A DNA stretch of 20,753 bases from a virus: positions 1-20,753 of the IMG/VR virus record IMGVR_UViG_3300032202_000009. One strand, 5' to 3'. Shown here piece by piece: positions 7,009 through 14,104 of this stretch. A program made the position numbers and the translations under genes. The notes beneath the pieces were generated by a model, which did not search any database, was not told where the DNA came from, and saw only the letters and a list, made by a program, of their open reading frames with translations. Every line of letters begins with the position of its first letter. Positions within the stretch are counted from its first letter, which is position 1.

Positions 7009-7889
7009 GCCTGAACAAACTTGACGCGGCCCGCATCGGTGCCCCCGGTCGTCTGGGCTTGATTGCAGGCGAACCGGTACACGTACCGGACTCCCATACC
7101 ATCAGCACCACCATTCGCTACAACCTCATGCCGGGGACGGATCGGCGCTTGTTTCTTCTGAATGCGGATGGTGCTTGGGAAAGCCTCGAAATTACGGTTG
7201 ACCAGTCTTTCCCCCAGACACCGCCCACGGCTAACAAGCTACATTCGATCTGGCTCTATAACAACAGCGGCACTCTCGCCCTGGCCAAAGACGAATGGAC
7301 TTCGGATACGGTTATCGGTGCCAGCGCGGCATGGACCGAAGTGGACGGCGTCCGAGTGAAAAATACGGACAACACCCGGCGGCTTGCCGGGGTGATGCGT
7401 ACTCAGTCCTCCCAGAACTTCATCATCGGCGGGGCCATGAATGGTATCTGGAACTGCAACAACAAAATCCCTCGCCGGATCACGATCCACAATCAGGCCG
7501 GAAGCCATACCTATAACGTGGCCAACACTTGGCGCGACTACAACAACGGCGCAGGCAACACGGTGGACAGCACATGGGGCTTGACCAATGTGGGTATTGT
7601 CTGTGGTGAGCGCGAGCCTTTCGTTGTGGACGCTCAGAATACCGTCTTCAGCGATACGGCAAACGGTAGTGTCCGCCTTGGCATTCGCTATGCCAGTGCA
7701 GCCGGTGGTTTCGACGACATGGGCCGAACCAACAGCAATGCGAACTGGCCGGAACATGTGTCTGTTCAGCACAGCGACACCGGGACCGTGGGTTACAGTC
7801 AGATCCATCTGACTGAGCGTATCAGTTCTGGCACGGTCGGCAGCTTCGATCACGGTTTCCTTGGTATGCACGGGTTTGTTTGGGGCTAA
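7005..7889 (+). CDS. Fibre-associated / receptor-binding-like protein
   Basis: This 294-residue protein starts at ATG 7005, overlapping the fibre stop as ATGA; an in-frame GTG at 6990 lies inside the fibre gene and is less likely. The sequence is beta-rich with many aromatic and Asn residues (LHSIWLYNNSG, FIIGGAMNGIWNCNNKIPRRITIHNQAGSH in two adjacent pieces, GLTNVGIVCGEREPFVV, SFDHGFLGMHGFVWG), consistent with a jelly-roll or concanavalin-like fold. It lacks a signal peptide and membrane segments. Coupling to the fibre gene and a C-terminus ending in an aromatic strand suggest a distal fibre tip or receptor-binding subunit. I do not recognise the exact family. Confidence 0.55.
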   Translation: MSLNKLDAARIGAPGRLGLIAGEPVHVPDSHTISTTIRYNLMPGTDRRLFLLNADGAWESLEITVDQSFPQTPPTANKLHSIWLYNNSGTLALAKDEWTSDTVIGASAAWTEVDGVRVKNTDNTRRLAGVMRTQSSQNFIIGGAMNGIWNCNNKIPRRITIHNQAGSHTYNVANTWRDYNNGAGNTVDSTWGLTNVGIVCGEREPFVVDAQNTVFSDTANGSVRLGIRYASAAGGFDDMGRTNSNANWPEHVSVQHSDTGTVGYSQIHLTERISSGTVGSFDHGFLGMHGFVWG

Positions 7890-7891
7890 TC

Positions 7892-8275
7892 ATGGCACAC
7901 ATCGACTCTCAACTGTTCTATCGAAAACTGGTCGAAGACCCGGCCATTGACGGCAGCAAGATCGAAGCTGTCCACTGCCCCGACAGCACCCCTGGTAATT
8001 GGGTGATCGAGTGGGACGGCACAGAGACCACCGCCGAAACCGATGCGGCTGACGCCATCGTGTCCGGGTGGGTGCAGGCTACTGAAGAAGCGGCACAGAA
8101 TGGCCGGGACAAAATTTGCAAGTGCAGCGCCGTCCCGGCCTATGACACGACCGGAGACCTCCCCGCGGCTGCAGACTGGCCCGGCCACATGGCCCGGATC
8201 ACCACCGGCGGAGACGCGGACAAGTTGGCGGTCTCCAACGGGACCTCTTGGAAACTGTATAGCCCAGACGCATAG
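7892..8275 (+). CDS. Small protein after the fibre genes, unknown
   Basis: This 127-residue acidic protein is read from ATG 7892, preceded by GGGGCT. Two parts can be seen: an N-terminal MAHIDSQLFYRKLVEDPAID...NWVIEWDG segment and a C-terminal half with a compact AYDTTGDLPAAADWPGHMARITTGG...LAVSNGTSWKLYSPDA stretch. The latter resembles the W/Y-rich small beta domain repeated in phage fibre proteins (a value, then W-K-L-Y). A fibre-attached or fibre-chaperone role is possible from synteny. Its stop is seven bases before the next gene. Confidence 0.55.
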   Translation: MAHIDSQLFYRKLVEDPAIDGSKIEAVHCPDSTPGNWVIEWDGTETTAETDAADAIVSGWVQATEEAAQNGRDKICKCSAVPAYDTTGDLPAAADWPGHMARITTGGDADKLAVSNGTSWKLYSPDA

Positions 8276-8282
8276 GAACGGG

Positions 8283-8627
8283 ATGGAAGAACTTGTTAAA
8301 GAGTGGATCGAAATACTTGCGACCGGGGGACCCTACGGGTTCCTTGTGGCGTCTTGGGTTTACTTCATTCGGGAGCAGTCCCGGAGCCGCGCTGAAGTGG
8401 AGCGAATCCGCGAAGCGTATCAAGGCGTCATAGGCGAAAAGGATGATGCAATCGAGCAGAAGGACGCGAAAATCGAGAGCATCTATAAGGAACAGATCCA
8501 AGGGCTTGGCGGCAGCGTGGCCAGCATGACGGAGGCACTAACGAAAGTGGGCGCGGTGACGGACGGTTGCAGCGCCGCGGTTGAAAAGAATACCCAGGTT
8601 CTCGCTCGGGTGGAGGCGCGGTTGTGA
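8283..8627 (+). CDS. Single-pass membrane protein with coiled coil, holin/spanin-like candidate
   Basis: This 114-residue protein starts at ATG 8283 (AGGAACGGG just upstream). A short amphipathic N-terminus leads to one hydrophobic segment (GPYGFLVASWVYFI, residues about 16-29), then a long charged helix (RSRAEVERIREAYQGVIGEKDDAIEQKDAKIESIYKEQ in successive parts) and a C-terminal helix. One membrane span plus a coiled coil is seen in small holin-like proteins and inner-membrane spanins, but there is no sequence match I can name. It begins a cluster of three very small overlapping ORFs inside the morphogenesis operon, an unusual place for lysis functions. A membrane-tethered virion or superinfection role is equally open. 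Confidence 0.6.
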   Translation: MEELVKEWIEILATGGPYGFLVASWVYFIREQSRSRAEVERIREAYQGVIGEKDDAIEQKDAKIESIYKEQIQGLGGSVASMTEALTKVGAVTDGCSAAVEKNTQVLARVEARL

Positions 8628-8788
8628 TTCAGCATAAGACCCAAAAGCTGAAGCGACTGGAGGAAGAACGGCTTTCCGTTTTGCAGCGCCTTCAACACTC
8701 GCTTGAAGACTTCAATGAAGGCCCGGTGACAAAAACCCTGGCCCGTCTTCCGAAGCGAAAGAGCAAGAACAAAGAGACCGTTCATTGA
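8624..8788 (+). CDS. 54-residue Lys-rich helical protein
   Basis: The GTG at 8624 overlaps the previous stop as GTGA, with GGAGG at 8611-8616 well placed upstream. The 54-residue product starts with a charged heptad-like helix (KTQKLKRLEEERLSVLQRLQHSL) and ends in a basic tail (ARLPKRKSKNKETVH). It has no membrane segment or cysteines. No family is recognised. The overlap, the good ribosome-binding site and codon usage like that of its neighbours support expression. It could pair with the coiled coil of the preceding membrane protein. Confidence 0.5.
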   Translation: MIQHKTQKLKRLEEERLSVLQRLQHSLEDFNEGPVTKTLARLPKRKSKNKETVH

Positions 8789-8868
8789 ACGGTTTCCTAT
8801 TTGTGGTTTGGGTGTCCCTGTTGCTGGTGGCAATATGGGGCATGATGAAAGGCGACAATGGCCGCTAG
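8785..8868 (+). CDS. 27-residue membrane mini-protein (tentative)
   Basis: A TTG at 8785 overlaps the preceding stop as TTGA and opens a 27-codon frame ending TAG 8866-8868, which itself overlaps the start of the next gene by 11 bases. The product is essentially a single membrane helix (LNGFLFVVWVSLLLVAIWG) followed by a short polar tail (MMKGDNGR). There is no clear ribosome-binding site, so it would rely on coupling. It fills what would otherwise be a 69-base gap, and the hydrophobic composition is hard to explain as noise, yet a frame this short needs experimental proof. Confidence 0.35.
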   Translation: MNGFLFVVWVSLLLVAIWGMMKGDNGR

Positions 8869-9307
8869 GATTCTGGAGGTTGCGGACGCGCTGGTGACAC
8901 ACCTTAACGGGTTGTCGCTTTCGCTTTCGTTTACGGCTTCCCGTGCCTATGTGCCTGACTTCGATATGAAGAACATGAAGGTTACGGATGATCCGTTGGT
9001 ACGGGTGACGCTCTTTGATGAAGAGCGGACGCCTTTGAACCGGACGGCTCGGGTCCAGATGGATATCCTTCTGGACGTTGGGGTGCAGCGGAAAATTCCG
9101 GACGCAGCCAACGCGACGATTGACCCGCTTATGGACTTCATGGAGGAAATAATCGCCGGGGTGGAGGGCGTGGTTCTTTTGCCCGGCGTGAATCCTGCCA
9201 GTTGGAACGGCACGGTTCGCCCTGAGATTTACAATCCGGATCTTCAGGAAGAAAACCTGATTTTCCGTTCACTCGCAAGGTTCACGTTTAGAACGTGCCG
9301 AAGCTGA
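8858..9307 (+). CDS. Probable tail terminator / tail completion protein
   Basis: This 149-residue protein begins with an amphipathic helix (AARILEVADALVTHLNG), followed by beta strands (VRVTLFDEER, ARVQMDILLDVGVQRKI) and a helix with PLMDFMEEIIAGVEG. That order, helix then paired strands then helix, is typical of tail-terminator or minor tail proteins that cap the tail tube and join it to the head (lambda gpU role). The location immediately before the tail-tube gene is the usual one. The sequence similarity is not diagnostic, so the name comes from size, predicted secondary structure and synteny. AAAGG at 8848-8852 is the likely ribosome-binding site. Confidence 0.6.
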   Translation: MAARILEVADALVTHLNGLSLSLSFTASRAYVPDFDMKNMKVTDDPLVRVTLFDEERTPLNRTARVQMDILLDVGVQRKIPDAANATIDPLMDFMEEIIAGVEGVVLLPGVNPASWNGTVRPEIYNPDLQEENLIFRSLARFTFRTCRS

Positions 9308-9323
9308 AAAAAGGAGGCCGATT

Positions 9324-9773
9324 ATGGCTTTGGTCCTTGGCTTGAATGCCAAATCGTACAGGAACTCGGGAACCTACGGGGTCCCGGTTTGGTTGGAAGT
9401 GGAGGGGATTATCAACTTGACCCTCTCCATGGAGAAAGCTTCTTCTGACGTTTCAAGCCGTCGCTCGGAAGGCTGGAGGGAAAACGTGATGACGCTTCGC
9501 GACGCCAACATTTCCTTTCAGATGATCTGGGACAATGCGGATGTCGATTTTGACGCCATCCTTACCGCCTTCCTGGCTGAAGGTGCCCAGATTGACATGT
9601 GGATTCTGGACGGTGACAACGTCACCACCGGGAACCAGGGCCTTCGGGCGGAGATGGAGGTTGAGACCTTCACCCGGAATGAAGAACTGGAAGACGCCCT
9701 GCGGGCGGACATTGCCGTCCGGCCGGGCCGCGGCGCTTCGGGCAACGCCCCCGTGTGGCAGACCGTACCGTAA
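9324..9773 (+). CDS. Major tail tube protein
   Basis: This 149-residue protein has AAGGAGG (9311-9317) six bases before ATG 9324, among the strongest ribosome-binding sites here, as expected for the abundant tube subunit. The sequence follows the common tail-tube pattern: LGLNAKSYRNSGTYGVPVWLEV, INLTLSMEKASSDVSSR, GWRENVMTLRDANISFQMIWD, then MWILDGDNVTTGNQGLRAEMEV, FTRNEELEDALRADIAVRP and a C-terminal tail. Subunits of this fold stack as hexameric rings around the tape measure. The adjoining terminator, chaperone and tape-measure genes support the call, and the lack of a sheath gene points to a non-contractile tail. Confidence 0.85.
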   Translation: MALVLGLNAKSYRNSGTYGVPVWLEVEGIINLTLSMEKASSDVSSRRSEGWRENVMTLRDANISFQMIWDNADVDFDAILTAFLAEGAQIDMWILDGDNVTTGNQGLRAEMEVETFTRNEELEDALRADIAVRPGRGASGNAPVWQTVP

Positions 9774-9801
9774 CAACCCCCTAGCCGAAGGAGGCTAACC
9801 A

Positions 9802-10011
9802 ATGGCACTGAGTAAGGAATATGTCCGCATCACTTGCAAGCGTTGCGGCAACAACAAAATCACCATGAAGGCGCAGTACGCGCCGCCCGGGAATGAGGTC
9901 AAGACCTGCGACCGGTGTGAACACAAAGAGAAGGTGCAGGACCCGGCCTTTATGGCAGAACTGGAGGCGAAGAACGCCGCCGCTACTGCCAAGAACGCCG
10001 CAGGCAAGTAA
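9802..10011 (+). CDS. Small zinc-ribbon protein in the tail module
   Basis: This 69-residue protein carries two CxxC pairs, CKRC (Cys12, Cys15) and CDRC (Cys36, Cys39), spaced to hold one zinc ion, followed by a basic/acidic patch and an Ala/Lys-rich tail (AELEAKNAAATAKNAAGK). AAGGAGG (9788-9794) precedes ATG 9802 by seven bases and lies in a small potential hairpin (TAGCC at 9782-9786 with GGCTA at 9793-9797). It sits between the tail tube and the tail assembly chaperone. Its function is unknown; it may be a regulator or a small assembly factor. Confidence 0.65.
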   Translation: MALSKEYVRITCKRCGNNKITMKAQYAPPGNEVKTCDRCEHKEKVQDPAFMAELEAKNAAATAKNAAGK

Positions 10012-10017
10012 CCCGAA

Positions 10018-10054
10018 GAGGCTCCCGGCGTAGGTTCTCCTGCGCCGGGGCCTC
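10018..10054 (+). terminator. Hairpin between zinc-ribbon gene and tail chaperone gene
   Basis: GAGGCTCCCGGCG (10018-10030) pairs with CGCCGGGGCCTC (10043-10054) with one bulged T, giving a 12-bp stem around a 12-base loop. No long T-run follows (ACCATTTTCC nearby). It may attenuate transcription or stabilise the upstream message so that chaperone is made at lower level than tail tube. Confidence 0.45.
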
Positions 10055-10081
10055 CCACCATTTTCCAGAGGGGAGATCGCC

Positions 10082-10576
10082 GTGATCCCTACACCCCAGA
10101 AATTCAAAGACACCCAAGGCAAGGAATGGGTGATCGAGATCAACGCCGGAACCTTCCGCCACGTGAAGCGGGAGATTGGCGTAGATCTTGCAGATTGCCT
10201 CGCGCTTGAAAACAACCTCATTGATCGGATGGGCCTTGACCTGTGCCTGTTGATCGACTTGATCCAGACCATCTGTCAGTCCCAATGGGAAGCCCAAGGG
10301 CTGAACGGGGAAGAGTTCGTTTCCCGGTTGAATGGTGAAGCCATCGACACGGCCGGGGATGGTATCATTCAAGCGTTGATTGATTTTTTCCCCCCGTCCC
10401 GAAGCGGCCCGCTGCGGAAGGTGGCGACAGTTCGGAAGCGGGTGAAGGAGAGGGCGACGGCGAAGGCGGATCAACTGCTGGAGAGTCTTACGGACGAGAA
10501 GATAGATCAGGCAGTGGATACAATCCTGAACGGATCTGGTGCCTTATCTTCGAACTCGCCGGATTCATCGGGGTAG
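10082..10576 (+). CDS. Tail assembly chaperone, short (0-frame) product
   Basis: This 164-residue protein starts at GTG 10082, preceded by GAGGGGAGA. The N-terminal body (FKDTQGKEWVIEINAGTFRHVKREIGVDL, then helices with DLCLLIDLIQTICQSQ) resembles the G-type half of lambda G/GT tail assembly chaperones, which coat the tape measure during tail polymerisation. Its position between the tail tube and the tape measure is the conserved one. Codons 102-105 read TTT TTC CCC CCG, a run suited to -1 slippage, after which the alternative frame stays open for about 450 bases. The C-terminal ~60 residues of the short product overlap that extension in another frame. Confidence 0.85.
   Translation: MIPTPQKFKDTQGKEWVIEINAGTFRHVKREIGVDLADCLALENNLIDRMGLDLCLLIDLIQTICQSQWEAQGLNGEEFVSRLNGEAIDTAGDGIIQALIDFFPPSRSGPLRKVATVRKRVKERATAKADQLLESLTDEKIDQAVDTILNGSGALSSNSPDSSG
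10384..10396 (+). other. -1 ribosomal frameshift site (T6C6G)
   Basis: Six T, six C and a G give three overlapping slippery heptamers in the 0 frame: T TTT TTC, T TTC CCC and C CCC CCG, all of X XXY YYZ form. The -1 frame has a TGA at 10381-10383 right before the run and is then open to 10842. A near-palindrome at 10399-10417 (CCGAAGCGG/CCGCTGCGG) lies a few bases downstream and could be a stimulatory stem. Confidence 0.85.
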
Positions 10577-10842
10577 CCCCGTGGCCGTATACGCTGCGCC
10601 AGTTGGTTACGATGGCCGATGGCAAAGCCAAAGAGATGTGGAAGCCCTGGGCGGCTTATATGGCGATGTACGCCGAAGCGCACAGGGACAGGAAGAAGAG
10701 ACCGAAGCGCTACACGTTCAAGGATTTTTATCCGTTTAAGAAACAGTTGGCGCAGCAGACAAAACGCAAGTATGAAGACCTGCCGAAGGCGGATATCTCC
10801 ATACTGAAAAACCTGTTGAATCTTCCGGAGCGGAAGGGGTAG
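10384..10842 (+). CDS. Tail assembly chaperone, frameshift (-1) extension
   Basis: This frame lies -1 to the chaperone and has no start of its own near its beginning. Shifted ribosomes would make a 253-residue fusion: 103 residues from the 0 frame plus about 150 from here. The extension opens with an acidic Gly/Glu linker (EGGDSSEAGEGEGDGEGG), then ERIWCLIFELAGFIGVAPWPYTLRQLVTMADGKAKEM in adjoining parts, a pattern typical of the T-domain of these chaperones (AG..G..P..YTLR.L..MA), and a basic tail. The T-domain recruits tail tube subunits to the tape measure. A separate start at TTG 10603 or ATG 10612 lacks a ribosome-binding site and would discard part of the conserved segment, so fusion is preferred. 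Confidence 0.85.
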   Translation, partial: FFPPVPKRPAAEGGDSSEAGEGEGDGEGGSTAGESYGREDRSGSGYNPERIWCLIFELAGFIGVAPWPYTLRQLVTMADGKAKEMWKPWAAYMAMYAEAHRDRKKRPKRYTFKDFYPFKKQLAQQTKRKYEDLPKADISILKNLLNLPERKG

Positions 10843-10844
10843 CG

Positions 10845-11411
10845 GTGCCCGTAGCGTTTACGATTGAGGTTTCCGAGCTTGACATAGACAAGGCGGCATT
10901 CAATAAACGGATGTCACAGGTTTATGAGTCCTTCGGAAAACGCTATGGGGGTTTCGCCCGCAAGGTTGCGCGGAACTCCATGAAGCGCGGCAGGCGCAAG
11001 CGTACCTCTGAAATGACCCCACAGGAAAAGGTGGCGTTTGAAGCGGCCAAGGCGCGGAAGCGCCGCGGGGAGGTAGCCGTAGCGCTCCGGCCGCGGATGC
11101 CTTCGGCCCCTGGCCAGCCCCCGAAGTCTTTCCACGACGGCGGCCAGCCCGGCCCCTTGAAACGGCTTCTTCGGTTCGCCTATGAGCGGCGGACTAGATC
11201 GGTCGTGATCGGTCCGCTCCGCGGCCAGAAGATCGCGGCGGGCAGTAAAGACGCCCCCAGGGTGCTGGAAGAGGGCGGCCGGATTGAATCGCCTCTTCCT
11301 CAGTTCCGGGGGAAGAGTTTGAAACCGCGGCCGTATATGATCCCGGCGAAGCAAAAAGCGGATGCCCGGGTAGGGGCCTTCTGGAAGCAAGCGGCTAGGA
11401 GTTTCAAATGA
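10845..11411 (+). CDS. HK97-gp10-like tail/neck protein
   Basis: This 188-residue basic protein starts at GTG 10845, two bases after the chaperone extension ends, behind CGGAAGGGG. The second half shows the features of the HK97 gp10-like or phage virion-morphogenesis group: SAPGQPPKSFHD, LKRLLRFAYERRTRSVVIGPLRG, RVLEEGGRI and KPRPYMIPAKQKA. These proteins act at the tail completion or head-tail joining step. The N-terminal half is a Lys/Arg-rich helix (KRYGGFARKVARNSMKRGRRKR in pieces). Placement between chaperone and tape measure is later than in HK97, where gp10 precedes the tail tube. The gene overlaps the tape measure start by four bases. Confidence 0.65.
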   Translation: MPVAFTIEVSELDIDKAAFNKRMSQVYESFGKRYGGFARKVARNSMKRGRRKRTSEMTPQEKVAFEAAKARKRRGEVAVALRPRMPSAPGQPPKSFHDGGQPGPLKRLLRFAYERRTRSVVIGPLRGQKIAAGSKDAPRVLEEGGRIESPLPQFRGKSLKPRPYMIPAKQKADARVGAFWKQAARSFK

Positions 11412-14104
11412 CTGCGGGTGCTGGAGCGGTCCGGGCGGGCCGCGCCTTTATTGAAATGTTCATTGAAGACAAGGACTTTAAGGCGGAGTTGAATAACCTT
11501 GAAGCCCGGGTAGTGGACTTTGGCAAGACGTTGCAATCTGCAGGGATGGAGATCGCGACCATCGGCGCGGCGGTAACTGCGCCCTTCGCCATATCGGCTA
11601 AAATCTTCGCGGACTTCTCCGATGAAATGCAGACCGTCAAAGCGATCACCGGGGCGACCGGTGAAGCCTTCGAGATGCTGAATGATCAAGCCAAGCAACT
11701 TGGCGCGACTACGTCTTTCACCGCCTCTGAAGTTTCCCAGGGAATGATTGCCTTGGCCCGCGCTGGCTTTCAAGTGCAGGAGATTTACGACGCTATCCCG
11801 GACGTGTTGAACCTTTCCCGCGCCACGGCTACGGAACTGGGAGAAGCGGCGGACATTGCTGCGGTGAACGTTCGCGCCTTCGGTCTCGAAGCGCAAGACA
11901 CAAGCCGCGTAGTTGATGTTCTGGTAGCCACGGCAAACAACAGCGCACAGACGCTTGTGGACTTGGCTGAAGGTTTCAAGCTGGTGGCCCCGGTGGCTGC
12001 GGACATGGGGACCGAAATTGAAGACGTTGCGGCCGGTCTTGGGGTGCTGGCCAATGCGGGCCTTAAAGGTTCGATTGCGTCAACGGGTCTCCGGCGAGCC
12101 TTTCTCAATCTGGCCCAGTCTTCCACGCGCTTGAAGCTCAAAGAGAAATTTGACTTTGAGGTAAAAGATATTCGCGACATTTCAGGCGTGATCCGAGACC
12201 TTAACGCTCGCCTTGATGAACTGGGGGCAACAGACCTTGAAAGGCTGGCCGCCTTTGAGGACGTTTTCGGTCGGGGCGTTACCGCGGCGCGTATCCTCGC
12301 GGCGAACTCGGACAAAATCAAAGAGTTTGACGCGGACCTGGATGCCGCTGCAGGCACGGCCGCCCGTACTGCGGCCATCATGGACGAACAACTGGGCGGC
12401 TCTTTTCGGCGCTTCAACTCCGCCGCGGAAGCCGTAGCCATTGCCGTAGGCGAAGCCATTGAACCCGCGCTTATCTCGATAACGGAAACGCTCGCCAAGG
12501 CGCTGCGGGCGGTCTCTCGCTTCATCTCGGAAAACCAAACCCTTGTCACTGTGATCGGGGTAGTGGGGGCAGCCCTTACGGTCTTCGGCGCGGCGATTGC
12601 AGCGCTGGGCACGTTGACGGTCATCCTGCCTACGCTGGTGGCCGGGTTCGTGGCGTTGAAGGCGGCGATCATCCCATTGATCGGTTTCGCTGGTTTCGTC
12701 GCTATTTGGACCGGTGCTTTTAAGGCTTTGAGTTTTGCGATTGAAGCGGTGATTCCAGGACTGCGGGAAGCTAACCAGTTCGCCGCGGAAATGAACAAGC
12801 GGGCACAGGAACTTGATCAGGAGTTTTTGAAACTCGCGAAGGACAACCCCTTTACCCGGGATGAAGCCGCACAGAACGCAAAGGCATTCGCGGAAGAGTT
12901 GAAAAAGGCCGGGGTCAATCAGGAAGAACTGGTGGCGGCCTTGAAGGAACAGGCGCGGCTTGAACGGGACCGGGCCAAGCGGGTACGCACTGCAAGTCCC
13001 GATAGCGCGTTCAGCATTGAATCCCGCGCCATCCGTAGTGATCGCCTTGATAAACTCTCCCGCGCCTTGGCCAACGAAGCCAAGCTACTGGAAGGCGCGG
13101 CCAAGGATCAGGTACGCATTGACAAGGAAGCACTCGACAAGATAGAGCAGAACCGCGAAAGGTTTGAACAGCGCCAGCAGCAGCGGCAGGAACGCCGCGG
13201 CGCGGCCCTGGAGCAACGGGAGTTTCGCCAGCAGATTGAGACCGACCCGGGCGCAGCCTTGGCTGGTGCTCAGGAAGGGTTGACCAACGCCCTTGAAGAA
13301 CTGGCGGAGCGGCAGGAGAAGGCCGCGGACCTCTTCCGCCGGGCCATCGAAGAAAACGACGCTTCCTTGGGGTCCATTGCTCAGGCGGAGATTAACGAGA
13401 TCGCCCGGGTACAGGACGCCATTGACAAGTTTACGGGGCAGGTCAACCGGGCCGAAGACGCCTTGACCGCTCAGGCGGAAGCTGAACAACGCGCCGCAGA
13501 ACAGGCGTTTAAGCGGGCGCAGCAAGAGGTAGAGCGCCAGCGGGAGCAGGAACAGCAAACCCGCATGCGTACCCGTGAGGACGCCGAGGGGGCGCTTGAA
13601 GACTTCAATGAAGACCTCCGGGACCGGGAGCGGCAGGACGCTGAAGCGGCCGAAGCGGAAGCCTTTGGCCAACTGGTCGAGGATGACCCCGCGGCCGCCT
13701 TGAAGCAAGCCAACGCGGCGTTGGCGCAAGCCCAGAAGGCCGCGGCCATGGCAGCCCGGGAGGCGCAAGACAGTTTCCGGCAAGCCGTCGCGACGGGTGA
13801 AGCGGCGGACCTTGAAGCCGCGGAGGCCCTGGCAAGGGCGGCCAATCAATTGGCCGATGAAGAGGACCGCCAAGAGGACTTTGTTCAGCAGGCCAAAGAC
13901 GCATTGGATGACGTGGCCAGAGAGGTAGAAGTGACCGCGGGCCTTGGCACCTTCTCCGCCGCTGAAATCTCCGGACTCTTCGGCACGGGTGGAGACCCGG
14001 GCGAGCGTCTCCAGAAGGAGCAACGGGACATCCAGAAGGATATCCAGGACAATACGAAAGTGGCCGCGGACGCGCTGGTCAATCTTAATCTGGGGCTGGT
14101 ATGA
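11408..14104 (+). CDS. Tail tape measure protein
   Basis: This 898-residue protein starts at ATG 11408 (AGGAG seven bases upstream). The N-terminal third matches the TP901-type tape-measure core: FADFSDEMQTVKAITGATGE, QAKQLGATTSFTASEVSQGM, RAGFQVQEIYDAIPDVLNLS, and VATANNSAQTLVDLAEGFK with the following GLGVLANAGLKGS. A hydrophobic stretch (about 375-450: VTVIGVVGAALTVFGAAIAAL and beyond) may insert in the host membrane during ejection. The C-terminal half is a long Ala/Glu/Gln coiled-coil region with an internal duplication. Tape measure length sets tail length; by the usual ~0.15 nm per residue the tail would be near 135 nm. It overlaps the next gene by four bases. Confidence 0.92.
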   Translation: MTAGAGAVRAGRAFIEMFIEDKDFKAELNNLEARVVDFGKTLQSAGMEIATIGAAVTAPFAISAKIFADFSDEMQTVKAITGATGEAFEMLNDQAKQLGATTSFTASEVSQGMIALARAGFQVQEIYDAIPDVLNLSRATATELGEAADIAAVNVRAFGLEAQDTSRVVDVLVATANNSAQTLVDLAEGFKLVAPVAADMGTEIEDVAAGLGVLANAGLKGSIASTGLRRAFLNLAQSSTRLKLKEKFDFEVKDIRDISGVIRDLNARLDELGATDLERLAAFEDVFGRGVTAARILAANSDKIKEFDADLDAAAGTAARTAAIMDEQLGGSFRRFNSAAEAVAIAVGEAIEPALISITETLAKALRAVSRFISENQTLVTVIGVVGAALTVFGAAIAALGTLTVILPTLVAGFVALKAAIIPLIGFAGFVAIWTGAFKALSFAIEAVIPGLREANQFAAEMNKRAQELDQEFLKLAKDNPFTRDEAAQNAKAFAEELKKAGVNQEELVAALKEQARLERDRAKRVRTASPDSAFSIESRAIRSDRLDKLSRALANEAKLLEGAAKDQVRIDKEALDKIEQNRERFEQRQQQRQERRGAALEQREFRQQIETDPGAALAGAQEGLTNALEELAERQEKAADLFRRAIEENDASLGSIAQAEINEIARVQDAIDKFTGQVNRAEDALTAQAEAEQRAAEQAFKRAQQEVERQREQEQQTRMRTREDAEGALEDFNEDLRDRERQDAEAAEAEAFGQLVEDDPAAALKQANAALAQAQKAAAMAAREAQDSFRQAVATGEAADLEAAEALARAANQLADEEDRQEDFVQQAKDALDDVAREVEVTAGLGTFSAAEISGLFGTGGDPGERLQKEQRDIQKDIQDNTKVAADALVNLNLGLV

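Noticed and set aside
8043-8282. Longer version of the 114-residue membrane protein starting at 8043
   Set aside because: The extra residues overlap the preceding gene in another frame and are Pro/Arg-rich as expected for out-of-frame sequence; ATG 8283 has a ribosome-binding site.
10603-10842. Independent 79-residue gene after the chaperone
   Set aside because: TTG 10603 and ATG 10612 lack ribosome-binding sites, while the same frame extends upstream to the slippery run and encodes conserved T-domain sequence before those codons. Treated as a frameshift extension.
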